The notes below the pieces were generated by a model. The model had not been told where the DNA came from. It did no database searches and worked only from the letters and a program-made list of their open reading frames with translations. A stretch of 14,843 nt of DNA from Sutterella sp. (lineage in GTDB: Bacteria > Pseudomonadota > Gammaproteobacteria > Burkholderiales > Burkholderiaceae_F), in NCBI GenBank assembly GCA_019418235.1, contig DYCH01000017.1, positions 45,958 to 60,800 on the forward strand, read 5' to 3'. Below are positions 1 to 6,834 of the stretch, piece after piece; positions within the stretch are counted from its first letter, which is position 1; each line of letters starts with the position of its first letter. The translations under genes and the position numbers were made by a program.

Positions 1-58
1 AGTCGTAGTCGTTCATTTGGCAGCCAAAGCTGCGGAGATAAAGTTTTTTCGCGGTCAC
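1..58 (-). CDS. miaB: MiaB N-terminus (partial): tRNA methylthiotransferase
   Basis: Only the first 19 codons lie in the window; the gene runs off the left edge. The reading from 58 downward is (V/M)TAKKLYLRSFGCQMNDYD. This matches the start of MiaB, the radical-SAM enzyme that adds a methylthio group to i6A37 of tRNAs reading UNN codons. The Cys in FGCQMN is the first conserved iron-sulfur ligand of the N-terminal UPF0004 domain. The GTG start at 58-56 is forced: an in-frame TAA lies two codons upstream at 64-62, and a GGA sits about 8 nt before the GTG as a weak ribosome-binding site. The family call rests on this short but characteristic motif. The related enzymes MtaB and RimO have different N-termini, but 19 residues cannot exclude every paralogue. 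Confidence 0.8.
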   Translation of the reverse strand, partial: MTAKKLYLRSFGCQMNDYD

Positions 59-178
59 GGTTTATATCCGATGCACAAAAGGATGATTAGTTTGAACAAT
101 CATCGGGTTAGACAAATTTTTTGATAGCCGTAATGATACACGTTGCGGGCATCAGAAACGTCAGGAAAACCTAAATTA

Positions 179-207
179 GGCATATGAAGTGTAAAGCGAA
201 GTGTCAA
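179..207 (-). promoter_or_regulatory. Candidate miaB promoter
   Basis: On the minus strand a perfect -35 (TTGACA, 207-202) is followed by a 17-bp spacer and a weak -10-like TATGCC (184-179). Transcription would start near 172 and give a leader of about 115 nt before the miaB GTG. The -35 lies only 3 bp from the repeat array at 211-309. The poor -10 fits an activator-dependent promoter but also leaves the assignment uncertain. Confidence 0.35.
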
Positions 208-210
208 CTA

Positions 211-309
211 CTTATATGTTCGTATATAAGTTCAGAGGGGGGTGTATATAAGTTCTATCAATGTTTATATAAGTTCAAAGGGATTTGATATAAGTACTTA
301 TACAAGTTA
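211..309. repeat. Helically phased array of TATATAAGTTC repeats
   Basis: Three exact copies of TATATAAGTTC (223-233, 245-255, 266-276) are flanked by three degenerate copies: CTTATATGTTC (211-221), GATATAAGTAC (287-297) and TATACAAGTTA (299-309). On the minus strand the motif reads GAACTTATATA. Copy-to-copy steps are 12, 22, 21, 21 and 12 bp, close to one or two turns of B-DNA, so all copies lie on about the same face. A perfect 14-bp palindrome (TATAAGTACTTATA, 289-302) bridges the last two. The array ends just upstream of the candidate miaB -35. It looks like a protein-binding array (operator or iteron type); no binding protein is recognised. Confidence 0.75.
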
Positions 310-350
310 GAACACGTTTTTAAGGTTTTTTGAACAAGTTAAAACTGACA

Positions 351-413
351 CAAATGTCGGAAAAAAATCCCAACCTCAGAATCTCCAAGATTGGGACAAG
401 TGCCAGTTCTGAC
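351..413 (-). repeat. 3'-UTR/terminator module, copy A
   Basis: This segment downstream of porin 1 resembles the one at 1727-1789 downstream of the autotransporter. On the minus strand both begin with the identical 13-mer GTCAGAACTGGCA (413-401 here), continue into a terminator hairpin whose 5' arm contains CCCAATCTTG, run into seven U, and end at CATTTG. Both are 63 nt between these outer markers, though internal alignment needs gaps. Sharing of non-coding sequence by unrelated genes suggests a duplicated regulatory 3' end, not gene paralogy. Confidence 0.7.
361..396 (-). terminator. Rho-independent terminator of porin 1
   Basis: On the minus strand TCCCAATCT (396-388) pairs with AGGTTGGGA (376-368), a 9-bp stem with one U-G wobble, followed by seven U (367-361). 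The wobble forms only in minus-strand RNA, which fixes the orientation. It lies about 80 nt past the porin 1 stop codon. Confidence 0.85.
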
Positions 414-433
414 CCGATTCAACTAGCTTTTTG

Positions 434-462
434 AAATCGAAGGAAGCTGCATCCTCCGATTT
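434..462 (-). other. Stop-proximal hairpin in porin 1 3' UTR
   Basis: AAATCGGAGGA (462-452) pairs with TCCTTCGATTT (444-434), an 11-bp stem with one G-U wobble and a TGCAGCT loop. The wobble pairs only in minus-strand RNA. No U-tract follows, so it is unlikely to be the main terminator; it may protect the mRNA 3' end or bound a 3'-UTR-derived RNA. The autotransporter has a comparable hairpin in the same relative place (1816-1840). Confidence 0.6.
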
Positions 463-478
463 TTCTTTTGTTACATGA

Positions 479-1603
479 TTAGAAAGAATGAACAAGACCC
501 ATCATGACTTGATATTGATCTTGGCTCCACTTTGAATCTGCGTTACGTTTTTCAAATTCACGATAGGTGTAGCCAGCAGCGGTGTAAACCGAAGTGCGCT
601 TACTCAATGCGTAGTCATAGCCCACACTAACCGCATAAGCGTTCATGTCTTGAACATTGGCTCCATTATCTGTCTCACCGTCCAAGTATGAACCGGCGAG
701 TTTGAAACTGCCGCCTGCCACGGGCACTTCAGTACCTACAGTCGCCCCCCAACCCTTAGCGTTGGCAAGAGGAGAATGCTCTTCGTCATAGACGCTGTAG
801 ATATTGGCAGGATCATCAACACCCTTAAAGTATTGACCGCCTGCAAACACCTTTGCCACACCAAAGTCATAGTTAGCACCGAGGTTAAGCGTATAGGCAT
901 CATCAGACTTTAACGTTGACGCATGACCACTGGCTTTATTTAACCAATCGGCCACAAAACCAATTTGAAGGTTGTCTGCTTCAAAACTCAACCCCATGGC
1001 GCTGTAGCGATTGGAGTTGGATTTGTTTTCTTGAGTGCCCTCTTCATCACCACCCATGCCGTATTGAGCGTAAAGCGTTAAACCGCTCATCGTCGGCGTT
1101 TTATAGGCAACAGTATTGTCATAGCGGTCTCCTAGAGAGGCAAAGACATTGCCACCGACACCCGCGATTTCACCCCAACCGGTACCAAACGGGTTTGCAA
1201 TACCGGAGTAAAAACCGAATGTGCCGTTATCAGACTGCAAAACACCCATACGACCGGCGGCTAACGTACCAAGCCCCCCTTCAACATAAAGGATGGATTC
1301 TTGATCAAAGAAGCGATCGGCGTCTGACTTTGCACCCGTATCCGCATCAAATCCATGCTCAAGCACAAAACCAACGGTCAATGAGTCTGACAGTTTTTCA
1401 GAACCTTGAATGCCAAAGACGCTCGCCGTGGAATTACCGGAATCCATGGACCAAGAATCCGTGCGTTCGGTAGCGGCGTCTTTGGTTTTTTCATGTACGT
1501 AACCCAATCCAAGGTCGACCGTACCGTAAAGTGTGATATCGCCAGCCATTGCAGGGGCTACCATGGCAGACAAAAGGGATAGGGATAAAAGAGTTTTCTT
1601 CAT
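479..1603 (-). CDS. Porin 1: outer-membrane trimeric porin, Fur-linked
   Basis: A 374-aa general porin of the neisserial/Burkholderiales type (Porin_4/OmpC-like), expected to form a 16-strand beta-barrel trimer for diffusion of small solutes. The Sec signal peptide is MKKTLLSLSLLSAMVAPAMA, with cleavage after AMA, and the mature chain starts GDITLYGTVDLG, the usual first strand of this family. The last residue is Phe in LVHSF, the BAM recognition signature. Length is typical. It is a paralogue of porins 2 and 3 but the most diverged of the three. An AAAGGA lies about 13 nt before the ATG, a rather long spacing. It is a single-gene unit with a Fur box over its transcription start and its own terminator. 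Induction on iron limitation is inferred; substrate preference cannot be read from sequence. Confidence 0.93.
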   Translation of the reverse strand: MKKTLLSLSLLSAMVAPAMAGDITLYGTVDLGLGYVHEKTKDAATERTDSWSMDSGNSTASVFGIQGSEKLSDSLTVGFVLEHGFDADTGAKSDADRFFDQESILYVEGGLGTLAAGRMGVLQSDNGTFGFYSGIANPFGTGWGEIAGVGGNVFASLGDRYDNTVAYKTPTMSGLTLYAQYGMGGDEEGTQENKSNSNRYSAMGLSFEADNLQIGFVADWLNKASGHASTLKSDDAYTLNLGANYDFGVAKVFAGGQYFKGVDDPANIYSVYDEEHSPLANAKGWGATVGTEVPVAGGSFKLAGSYLDGETDNGANVQDMNAYAVSVGYDYALSKRTSVYTAAGYTYREFEKRNADSKWSQDQYQVMMGLVHSF

Positions 1604-1651
1604 GATGATTTCTAAGTCCTTTCTAAGGAAATAATTTCAATACATTCTATT

Positions 1652-1673
1652 AATAATGATAATCGTTATCATT
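1652..1673. promoter_or_regulatory. Fur box upstream of porin 1
   Basis: AATAATGATAATCGTTATC (1652-1670) matches 17 of 19 positions of the classical Fur box GATAATGATAATCATTATC. It contains a perfect inverted repeat, AATGATAA (1655-1662) and TTATCATT (1666-1673), around TCG. It sits 49-70 bp upstream of the porin 1 ATG and just downstream of the -10 box, where bound Fur-Fe(II) would block transcription initiation. Confidence 0.85.
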
Positions 1674-1683
1674 TATTGACTAG

Positions 1684-1712
1684 ATAATATGACTTAGTCC
1701 GTTACAGTTCAA
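1684..1712 (-). promoter_or_regulatory. Sigma-70 promoter of porin 1
   Basis: On the minus strand -35 TTGAAC (1712-1707) and -10 TATTAT (1689-1684) are separated by exactly 17 bp. The predicted start, near 1677, falls at the edge of the Fur box, so promoter and operator support each other. Confidence 0.7.
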
Positions 1713-1726
1713 CATTGCAAAGACTT

Positions 1727-1789
1727 CAAATGATAAAAAAATCCCCAACCCTGAAACAAGATTGGGGTAAAAGCTTTGCCAGTTCTGAC
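1727..1789 (-). repeat. 3'-UTR/terminator module, copy B
   Basis: Second copy of the module at 351-413, here downstream of the autotransporter. It carries the identical 13-mer GTCAGAACTGGCA (1789-1777), the shared CCCAATCTTG in the hairpin arm, the U7 run, and CATTTG after it. The host genes (porin and autotransporter) are not related over this region. Confidence 0.7.
1735..1767 (-). terminator. Rho-independent terminator of the autotransporter
   Basis: On the minus strand CCCCAATCTTG (1767-1757) pairs with CAGGGTTGGGG (1753-1743) around a 3-nt loop. This is an 11-bp stem with two U-G wobbles that exist only in minus-strand RNA, followed by seven U (1741-1735). It is a strong intrinsic terminator. 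Confidence 0.9.
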
Positions 1790-1815
1790 GCAGCTTGATT
1801 GGTTTTAGTTTTTGG

Positions 1816-1840
1816 AAGAGGGGGTGCATAGCCCCCTCTT
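1816..1840 (-). other. Stop-proximal GC hairpin in autotransporter 3' UTR
   Basis: A perfect 9-bp inverted repeat, AAGAGGGGG (1816-1824) and CCCCCTCTT (1832-1840), with a 7-nt loop, lies about 24 nt after the stop codon. On the minus strand it is not followed by a U-tract, so the downstream hairpin at 1735-1767 is the likely terminator. Its place mirrors the hairpin at 434-462 behind porin 1. Confidence 0.6.
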
Positions 1841-1863
1841 TTGCTCTTCTCTAACCCTTTTGA

Positions 1864-4800
1864 TTAGAAGTTAACGCGCAACGTAGCACCGATACCATGG
1901 GTATCCGTGTCGCTACCGAAGGCACCCGTGTAGGAAATACCCACCGTAGCAGCCTTACCCAATTGAGCGTTGATGCCTAAACCAACATTGGCTTGACCTT
2001 CAAGTTCCTTACCTTCGATAGCTGCATATGCACCACCTTGACCCAATTGGATCTTGGAGATACTTTCCGTGTCACCGAAGAAGCGGCTGTAACCAACGTC
2101 AGCCTTCAAAGCAACCGGCATTTTGCCCATGCTAAACGGAACCGTCACACGTGCGCCGATGTTAGCCACTTGGATGTCGTCCTTAACATCATCAACCTTG
2201 AATTGATGAGCTAGACCCATTTCAGTGAAGCCATCCGTTTCAATACGCATTACGTTAACACCCAAATACGGGGCAACATTTACCGTACCGAGATTCAAGC
2301 CCGTGTAAGCCACTTCTGCAAAGGCTTGCATTGCCGTTGCGTCTTCGCTATGAGCATTGGTCGTACCCATAAACGTACGTTGGCTATCACGATCTTCCGT
2401 GGTGTAACCGAAACCATAGGTCACAGACGTCGGACCGAAGTCAGACATACCGTAGATACCATAGTGGAGGTCGCTACCATCGATCTTACCGACGTTACCA
2501 TCGTACTTCGTCGTACCGTAACCAAAGTAAGCACCAACCTTCGTGTTTTCAGTAACGATCCATTCGCCACCAACAAAGCCAGCGCCGAAGTCAACGTCCA
2601 TACTACCGGTGTTACCGTCAGCATTCATCCATTGACCAGAAGCCGTTGCCCAAACACGACCTTGACCGTTAGCAAATTCTGCAGCACGACCTTCGCCATA
2701 GCTACGGGCTTGTTCGATAACCGTACGGCTAACCGTCAAGCTGTTAACAGCAAAAGCGTTACGAGCCGTAGCATACATGTCGTCAGACAGGCCTTCATAC
2801 GTAGCCTTAACATTGGCTTCGTCCATGCTCAAAACAGAACCCATGAACTCATTGGCAGGACCATTTTCCAAAGCGTTAGCAATAGCTAAACCATTAGAGG
2901 TCGTAGCAAAGTCTGCAAACTTCTTACCATTGGCCGTCACACCAACAGACAAAGTCTTGCCGTCTTCAGAGGCTTCAGTCTTGGAGGCATCAACACCAAA
3001 GAAAGCAGAAGTCGTCGTACCATCTACAACAACACCACTTGCAATATCAGCCGTAAATCCACCACCTTCGCTCGTGATAGAACCAGAGAAAGCAGTCTTA
3101 TCTTTATAGGCTTGTGCCAACGTTTCAGAACCAGCGCTAGCTAAACCTACCGTCACATCTCCAGCGTCTAAACCTGCGATGCTCTTCACGGAGACATTAG
3201 AACCAGCATCAACAAAGAGCTTGCCTCCAGTTGTAAGGTCGATATCTAACTTACCGTCTTGCGAACCATCGCTCTTTAGCATACCCTTCATCGTGAAGTT
3301 GTCATTGTAAGAAGACAACACACCAAATGTACCACCAGCGTTAACCGTGACCTTGTTATCTTCACCAATAGATTCGGCAAAGGCAAGCAAAGTACCTCCA
3401 TTGACAGTGGTAGCACCCTTATAAGAGTTGTTACCCGTCATGACCAAGGTACCTTGGCCATCTTTGGTTAATGAACCCTTGTAACCACTATACGTACCGT
3501 TATCTCTCTTCTCGTTAATCGCATCAGCGCGATTACCGTAGTACTCGGCTCGGTCAAGTTTTGCCTGAGCTTGGTCAATAATGTGGTTACTGTTATCCGT
3601 GTCACCGTCTTGAACCACAAAATCCTTACCCAATTCATAATCACCAACAGTGGTATCTTGACCACCATTAGTATCGGTCATCCATTTATCATCTTCAGCT
3701 CGGCGTTGATCTAAAGCGACATTAGAAATGTCGTTAGACCAAACGTCAAGTTTCGTATTAGCCATGTTGTAGTTAAAGTGACCAAGGAACTGACCGGGGC
3801 CATACATACCCTTATCAAGATCTGGAACACCCCACCCCATACGGTCGGAAACTTGACCTTCTAACGGTGTCGATCCGTCAACATTGTTCCAACCTTCCAT
3901 GTTAGAACCGTCTTCGTTCTTATGATTAGCCGTCGTAAACATAACATCGCGAACTTGGGGTGCCGTCATATCTTGATATCGAGACATCAACACGCCCATT
4001 GCACCGGCAACGTGAGGTGCGGACATAGAGGTACCAGAAGAATTGCCGTAGAGGGCCTCTCCCGTCTTAGTATCAACCTTCGAACCATAGATCCCAGACC
4101 CAGGAGCTGCCACAGTCCAATATTTACCGAGACCAGCTTCATTCCATGTCTTTACTAATTCATACGTACCTTCTTCTGCCCCTTTCTTCAAACCTGCAAC
4201 AGCAATCCATTGACTTTCTGCTTCGGGATTAAAGTACGGGAAAAGGGGACGGTAGAACGGATTTGCAAAATCTCGGTTGCCTGTAGTGAAGATTTGAACA
4301 ACATTTTTACCTTTAACAGCTTCCCATGCAGCATCTACAAAAGACTTGTTGTATCCCCCATAGACTTTGTTAGAGTAAAAATATTCATACTCAGCTTCGG
4401 CAACATTATTGGTATGCAAGTGAACGCCAGTGCTGCCACCATCGGGCCCCTTATCATTAATATTGGCAATACGTACATTAGTACCCCAAGAGTTATTAAT
4501 AACACCGCCGCGATTTTCCGTGCCAATTTTGCCATTGGAAGCCACAAGATCATCAGCTAAAGCTTCCCAACCTTTGAGGAAAAAGTCATGATCTTGGAAC
4601 GGGCCATAATTATTGCTATCAGTAGCACCGGTATTACCAACGACAATGTCAGAACCCCAAGCTACACCATGGAATTCACTACCATCACGATTAGCCCCAA
4701 CAGAGCCCGAAACGTGTGTGCCGTGAGAGTCATTGACTCCCGGCATCCATTCGCCAGTTACATCGAAGGCCTCATCTTTTTCATAAGGTTGACCTTTATT

Positions 4801-5238
4801 TGTACTCGAAACGGATTGCGGATAACGATTACCGGTAGACCCATAAGTACCCGTTACATGAGTTCCAGTAAAGCGATCACCAGCTAATTCAGGATGTTTT
4901 TGTAATAAAGCACCCGAATCCATCACCGCAACTTTTGTATCTTGACCATAGAAACCTAATGCATAAGCCTTGGCAGAATGCATAGCTTCCAAACCCCAAT
5001 CCTTCTTATATTCATCAGTTTGCCAAGATTGAACTGCTTGACCAACTTGCATTGCGTTTTGAGCCTTAAACCCTGTTTCAATGTAAGCTGCAGAAGCTAC
5101 AGTTGAAAAAAGAGCCGTTGCAGCAACAGCTAAAGCAACAGCACTCTTGGAAGGTTTGCCATGGGACTTTTGAGCTTCGTTTGCTACGATATAGCAACGA
5201 CGAGCTTCATTCCAGATCGTTTTAAATGTCTTATTCAT
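1864..5238 (-). CDS. Subtilisin-like (S8) autotransporter serine protease
   Basis: A 1124-aa type V secreted protein. The Met at 5238 is chosen because AAGGA lies about 9 nt upstream and because it starts MNKTFKTIWNEARRCYIVANE, a typical extended signal peptide region (ESPR). The hydrophobic core is at 32-50, with cleavage after ASA. A peptidase S8 domain follows with the full triad: Asp107 (VMDSG), His172 (DSHGTHVSG), Ser404 (GTSMSAPHVAG), and oxyanion Asn321 (TTGNRD). An autotransporter-associated beta-strand repeat lies near 590-620 (TKDGQGTLVMTGNNSYKG). The last roughly 260 residues are a 12-strand-type translocator barrel ending in LRVNF. It should be exported and display or release an active protease; host-protein, self or porin cleavage are all possible. 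Longer upstream reading is open to a TTG at 5292 but lacks a ribosome-binding site. Confidence 0.93.
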   Translation of the reverse strand: MNKTFKTIWNEARRCYIVANEAQKSHGKPSKSAVALAVAATALFSTVASAAYIETGFKAQNAMQVGQAVQSWQTDEYKKDWGLEAMHSAKAYALGFYGQDTKVAVMDSGALLQKHPELAGDRFTGTHVTGTYGSTGNRYPQSVSSTNKGQPYEKDEAFDVTGEWMPGVNDSHGTHVSGSVGANRDGSEFHGVAWGSDIVVGNTGATDSNNYGPFQDHDFFLKGWEALADDLVASNGKIGTENRGGVINNSWGTNVRIANINDKGPDGGSTGVHLHTNNVAEAEYEYFYSNKVYGGYNKSFVDAAWEAVKGKNVVQIFTTGNRDFANPFYRPLFPYFNPEAESQWIAVAGLKKGAEEGTYELVKTWNEAGLGKYWTVAAPGSGIYGSKVDTKTGEALYGNSSGTSMSAPHVAGAMGVLMSRYQDMTAPQVRDVMFTTANHKNEDGSNMEGWNNVDGSTPLEGQVSDRMGWGVPDLDKGMYGPGQFLGHFNYNMANTKLDVWSNDISNVALDQRRAEDDKWMTDTNGGQDTTVGDYELGKDFVVQDGDTDNSNHIIDQAQAKLDRAEYYGNRADAINEKRDNGTYSGYKGSLTKDGQGTLVMTGNNSYKGATTVNGGTLLAFAESIGEDNKVTVNAGGTFGVLSSYNDNFTMKGMLKSDGSQDGKLDIDLTTGGKLFVDAGSNVSVKSIAGLDAGDVTVGLASAGSETLAQAYKDKTAFSGSITSEGGGFTADIASGVVVDGTTTSAFFGVDASKTEASEDGKTLSVGVTANGKKFADFATTSNGLAIANALENGPANEFMGSVLSMDEANVKATYEGLSDDMYATARNAFAVNSLTVSRTVIEQARSYGEGRAAEFANGQGRVWATASGQWMNADGNTGSMDVDFGAGFVGGEWIVTENTKVGAYFGYGTTKYDGNVGKIDGSDLHYGIYGMSDFGPTSVTYGFGYTTEDRDSQRTFMGTTNAHSEDATAMQAFAEVAYTGLNLGTVNVAPYLGVNVMRIETDGFTEMGLAHQFKVDDVKDDIQVANIGARVTVPFSMGKMPVALKADVGYSRFFGDTESISKIQLGQGGAYAAIEGKELEGQANVGLGINAQLGKAATVGISYTGAFGSDTDTHGIGATLRVNF

Positions 5239-5297
5239 GATAGAAAATCCTTTTCGAAAAAGAAAAAGGTCCCCTCGGATTGAAGAGATCAACCCTC

Positions 5298-5337
5298 ACG
5301 ATACCCCCCCCAGACAATTGCTTTGACCTAGGTCAAA
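5298..5337 (-). promoter_or_regulatory. Autotransporter promoter: FNR-like palindrome, G8 tract, -10-like box
   Basis: A perfect 16-bp palindrome TTTGACCTAGGTCAAA (5322-5337) fits the FNR/ANR/DNR-type site TTGA(T/C)-N4-(A/G)TCAA. On the minus strand it is followed after 10 bp by eight G (5311-5304) and directly by TATCGT (5303-5298), a -10-like box. No good -35 lies 16-18 bp upstream of it, as expected for a class II activator-dependent promoter. The palindrome centre is 26.5 bp from the first -10 base; canonical class II spacing is 29.5, so tract length should matter. The start would be near 5291, giving a leader of about 54 nt. Activation by an FNR/CRP-family protein and phase variation are inferences. 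Confidence 0.55.
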
Positions 5338-5525
5338 CTATCTAGTTTTGCAAGGGTTTTTCCTTATCATGATTCGCAAAAAACCAACAGTATTTTAGGA
5401 TAACTGTTTGTAAGTTTTAAATAATTTCCATTTTGATGAAGAATAATATGTTTTTACACAATCCAACAAAACAACAAATGAACAATTATTAAAAAACAAA
5501 CTAATTATTGAATCGTTAAATAAAC

Positions 5526-5559
5526 TAAGACCCCGATGATCGTCACCATCGAGGTCTTA
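5526..5559 (-). terminator. Rho-independent terminator of porin 2
   Basis: On the minus strand a 13-bp stem, UAAGACCUCGAUG (5559-5547) with CAUCGGGGUCUUA (5538-5526), contains one U-G wobble specific to this strand and has an 8-nt loop. It runs into GTTTATTT. It lies about 42 nt after the porin 2 stop. The rest of 5338-5525 is AT-rich intergenic sequence in which I see no gene. Confidence 0.82.
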
Positions 5560-5600
5560 ACTTTTATCTAATCAGTAAATATGAAATTTACGAAATCAGA

Positions 5601-6680
5601 TTAGAAGTTGTGGATCATACCAACGCCGAAGGTCGTAGTCTTCACTTCGTAGTCACCAACAGCGTATTCTTCTTTTTGGTTTTGATAACCAACAGCACCG
5701 TAAACCGTCGTACGCTTGCTCAAACCGTAGTGGTAGAGAGCTGCAACGTTCCAAGCCTTATAGGTCTTGTCAGCGTTTTCGATATCTTCTGCATCACCAT
5801 AACCAACTTGGGTCGTCAAGACACCACCTAAAACAGGGGTCTTAGCACCAATGGTGGCACCGTAGCCCTTGACATAACCAATATCATTAGCGACTGTAAC
5901 TGCAGCATCCAAGGAATCGTATTCCATGTTATCAAAGTATTGACCAGCAACGAAAGCCTTCGTCACACCGAAGTCATAGGTAACACCACCGGTCACGACC
6001 AAACCGTCATCCAATTCCTTGGTACCGTACTTGCTACCAGCTGCGTAATCATGACTGCTCACAACTAAAGCAGAGTGGAAGGCGCCGACATCATACGTAG
6101 CACCTAAAGCGTAGTAACGTTCAGAGTCAGAGCTGTATTCGTCAGTGGATTCGCCTGCGAATTGAGCTTGAACTTGGAAGCCACCAAACTTCGGAGACTT
6201 GTACGTGATGGCGTTATCACGACGGTCATCTTGACCCAAGAAAACAACGGCCGTGGAACCAGCACCAGCAACACCCGTCGTAGCGTGCATTGCAGAACCA
6301 GCCAAGCTGTACGGGCCCGTCGTAGAATCTAACATACCGTAACGGCCCATACCGATTTCACCGAAGTCCGTTTGGACATAGAGGCGAGAAATACGATGGA
6401 AGAATGCAGGCTTGTTAACACCCGTATCTGCATCGAATTGCGTTTCCAATTGGAAGCCAACCGTCAAACCGTCAGAAATTTGTTCGGTACCCTTGAAACC
6501 GATACGGCTACCAGAATCTTGGCCAGACTTCATACCCCAAGAGTCGTCCTTGGTGCCATTTTTATCAACATTGGAATAGCCAAAGCCCAAGTCAACGAGA
6601 CCGTAGAGGGTAACGTCAGCAGCCAAAGCGGAACCAGCAAATGCGCCCAACACGGCGACAGCAGCTAAAGTTTTTTTCAT
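5601..6680 (-). CDS. Porin 2: outer-membrane trimeric porin
   Basis: A 359-aa neisserial-type general porin. The signal peptide MKKTLAAVAVLGAFAGSALA has cleavage after ALA, and the mature chain begins ADVTLYGLVDLGFGYS. The chain ends in GMIHNF with the terminal Phe needed for BAM-mediated insertion. Typical family features are visible: RIGFKGTEQISDGLTVGFQLE after the first strands, and the acidic, charged L3-type region leading to GRYGMLD near one third of the chain. It is closely related to porin 3 in signal peptide and ribosome-binding region, so the two probably arose by tandem duplication. AAAAAGG lies about 9 nt before the ATG. It is its own transcription unit, with a long, structured leader and a strong terminator. 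Solute specificity is unknown. Confidence 0.93.
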   Translation of the reverse strand: MKKTLAAVAVLGAFAGSALAADVTLYGLVDLGFGYSNVDKNGTKDDSWGMKSGQDSGSRIGFKGTEQISDGLTVGFQLETQFDADTGVNKPAFFHRISRLYVQTDFGEIGMGRYGMLDSTTGPYSLAGSAMHATTGVAGAGSTAVVFLGQDDRRDNAITYKSPKFGGFQVQAQFAGESTDEYSSDSERYYALGATYDVGAFHSALVVSSHDYAAGSKYGTKELDDGLVVTGGVTYDFGVTKAFVAGQYFDNMEYDSLDAAVTVANDIGYVKGYGATIGAKTPVLGGVLTTQVGYGDAEDIENADKTYKAWNVAALYHYGLSKRTTVYGAVGYQNQKEEYAVGDYEVKTTTFGVGMIHNF

Positions 6681-6693
6681 GATGTACTACCTT

Positions 6694-6705
6694 TTTGTAT
6701 AAGAA
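6694..6705 (-). repeat. 12-bp leader element shared with porin 3 (copy 1)
   Basis: TTCTTATACAAA on the minus strand lies directly upstream of the porin 2 ribosome-binding site. An identical 12-mer lies at 8161-8172 before porin 3, whereas the sequence further upstream differs. It may be a duplication remnant or a conserved site for a trans-acting RNA or Hfq-type protein near the start codon. Confidence 0.6.
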
Positions 6706-6768
6706 AGTTCCCCGCAAGGGGAAACACAGAATTACTCTGCTTAAGTGGCATTGTTGCTCGAACTTTCT
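6702..6768 (-). promoter_or_regulatory. Structured 5' leader of porin 2
   Basis: On the minus strand AGAAAGTTC (6768-6760) can pair with GAACTTTCT (6710-6702), a 9-bp helix closing an approximately 49-nt loop just before the ribosome-binding site. Inside its 3' arm is a compact hairpin TTCCCC-TTGC-GGGGAA (6723-6708) that overlaps the last bases. The two structures compete over 6708-6710 or stack as nested helices. A role in stability or translational control is inferred. Confidence 0.5.
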
Positions 6769-6834
6769 GAGATAGTCAAACTTTTTAGCCCACCCCGAAT
6801 TGGCGTAGCATTTGCACAACAACATAATAAAATC

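Noticed and set aside
184..288. A 34-codon plus-strand open frame starting at an ATG inside the array region
   Set aside because: It translates the repeat units themselves, has no recognisable content and no neighbouring plus-strand gene; best explained by chance within the array.
211..309. The repeats as a CRISPR array
   Set aside because: Repeats are only 11 bp with 1-11 bp between copies and variable spacing; no cas genes. Operator or iteron-type binding sites fit better.
745..750. Runs of six C in the porin 1 coding strand (also near 1274-1279) as contingency tracts
   Set aside because: Length six encodes ordinary Gly/Trp codons in conserved porin sequence and is below the length where slippage is usually important; not comparable with the G8 and G9 promoter tracts.
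1993..4887. Several plus-strand open frames opposite the autotransporter, and similar ones opposite the porins
   Set aside because: They are antisense shadows of strongly coding minus-strand genes, with no ribosome-binding sites or family motifs.
5239..5292. Longer autotransporter reading from a TTG at 5292
   Set aside because: No ribosome-binding site before the TTG, and it would put 18 extra residues before a canonical ESPR. The Met at 5238 has AAGGA at good distance.
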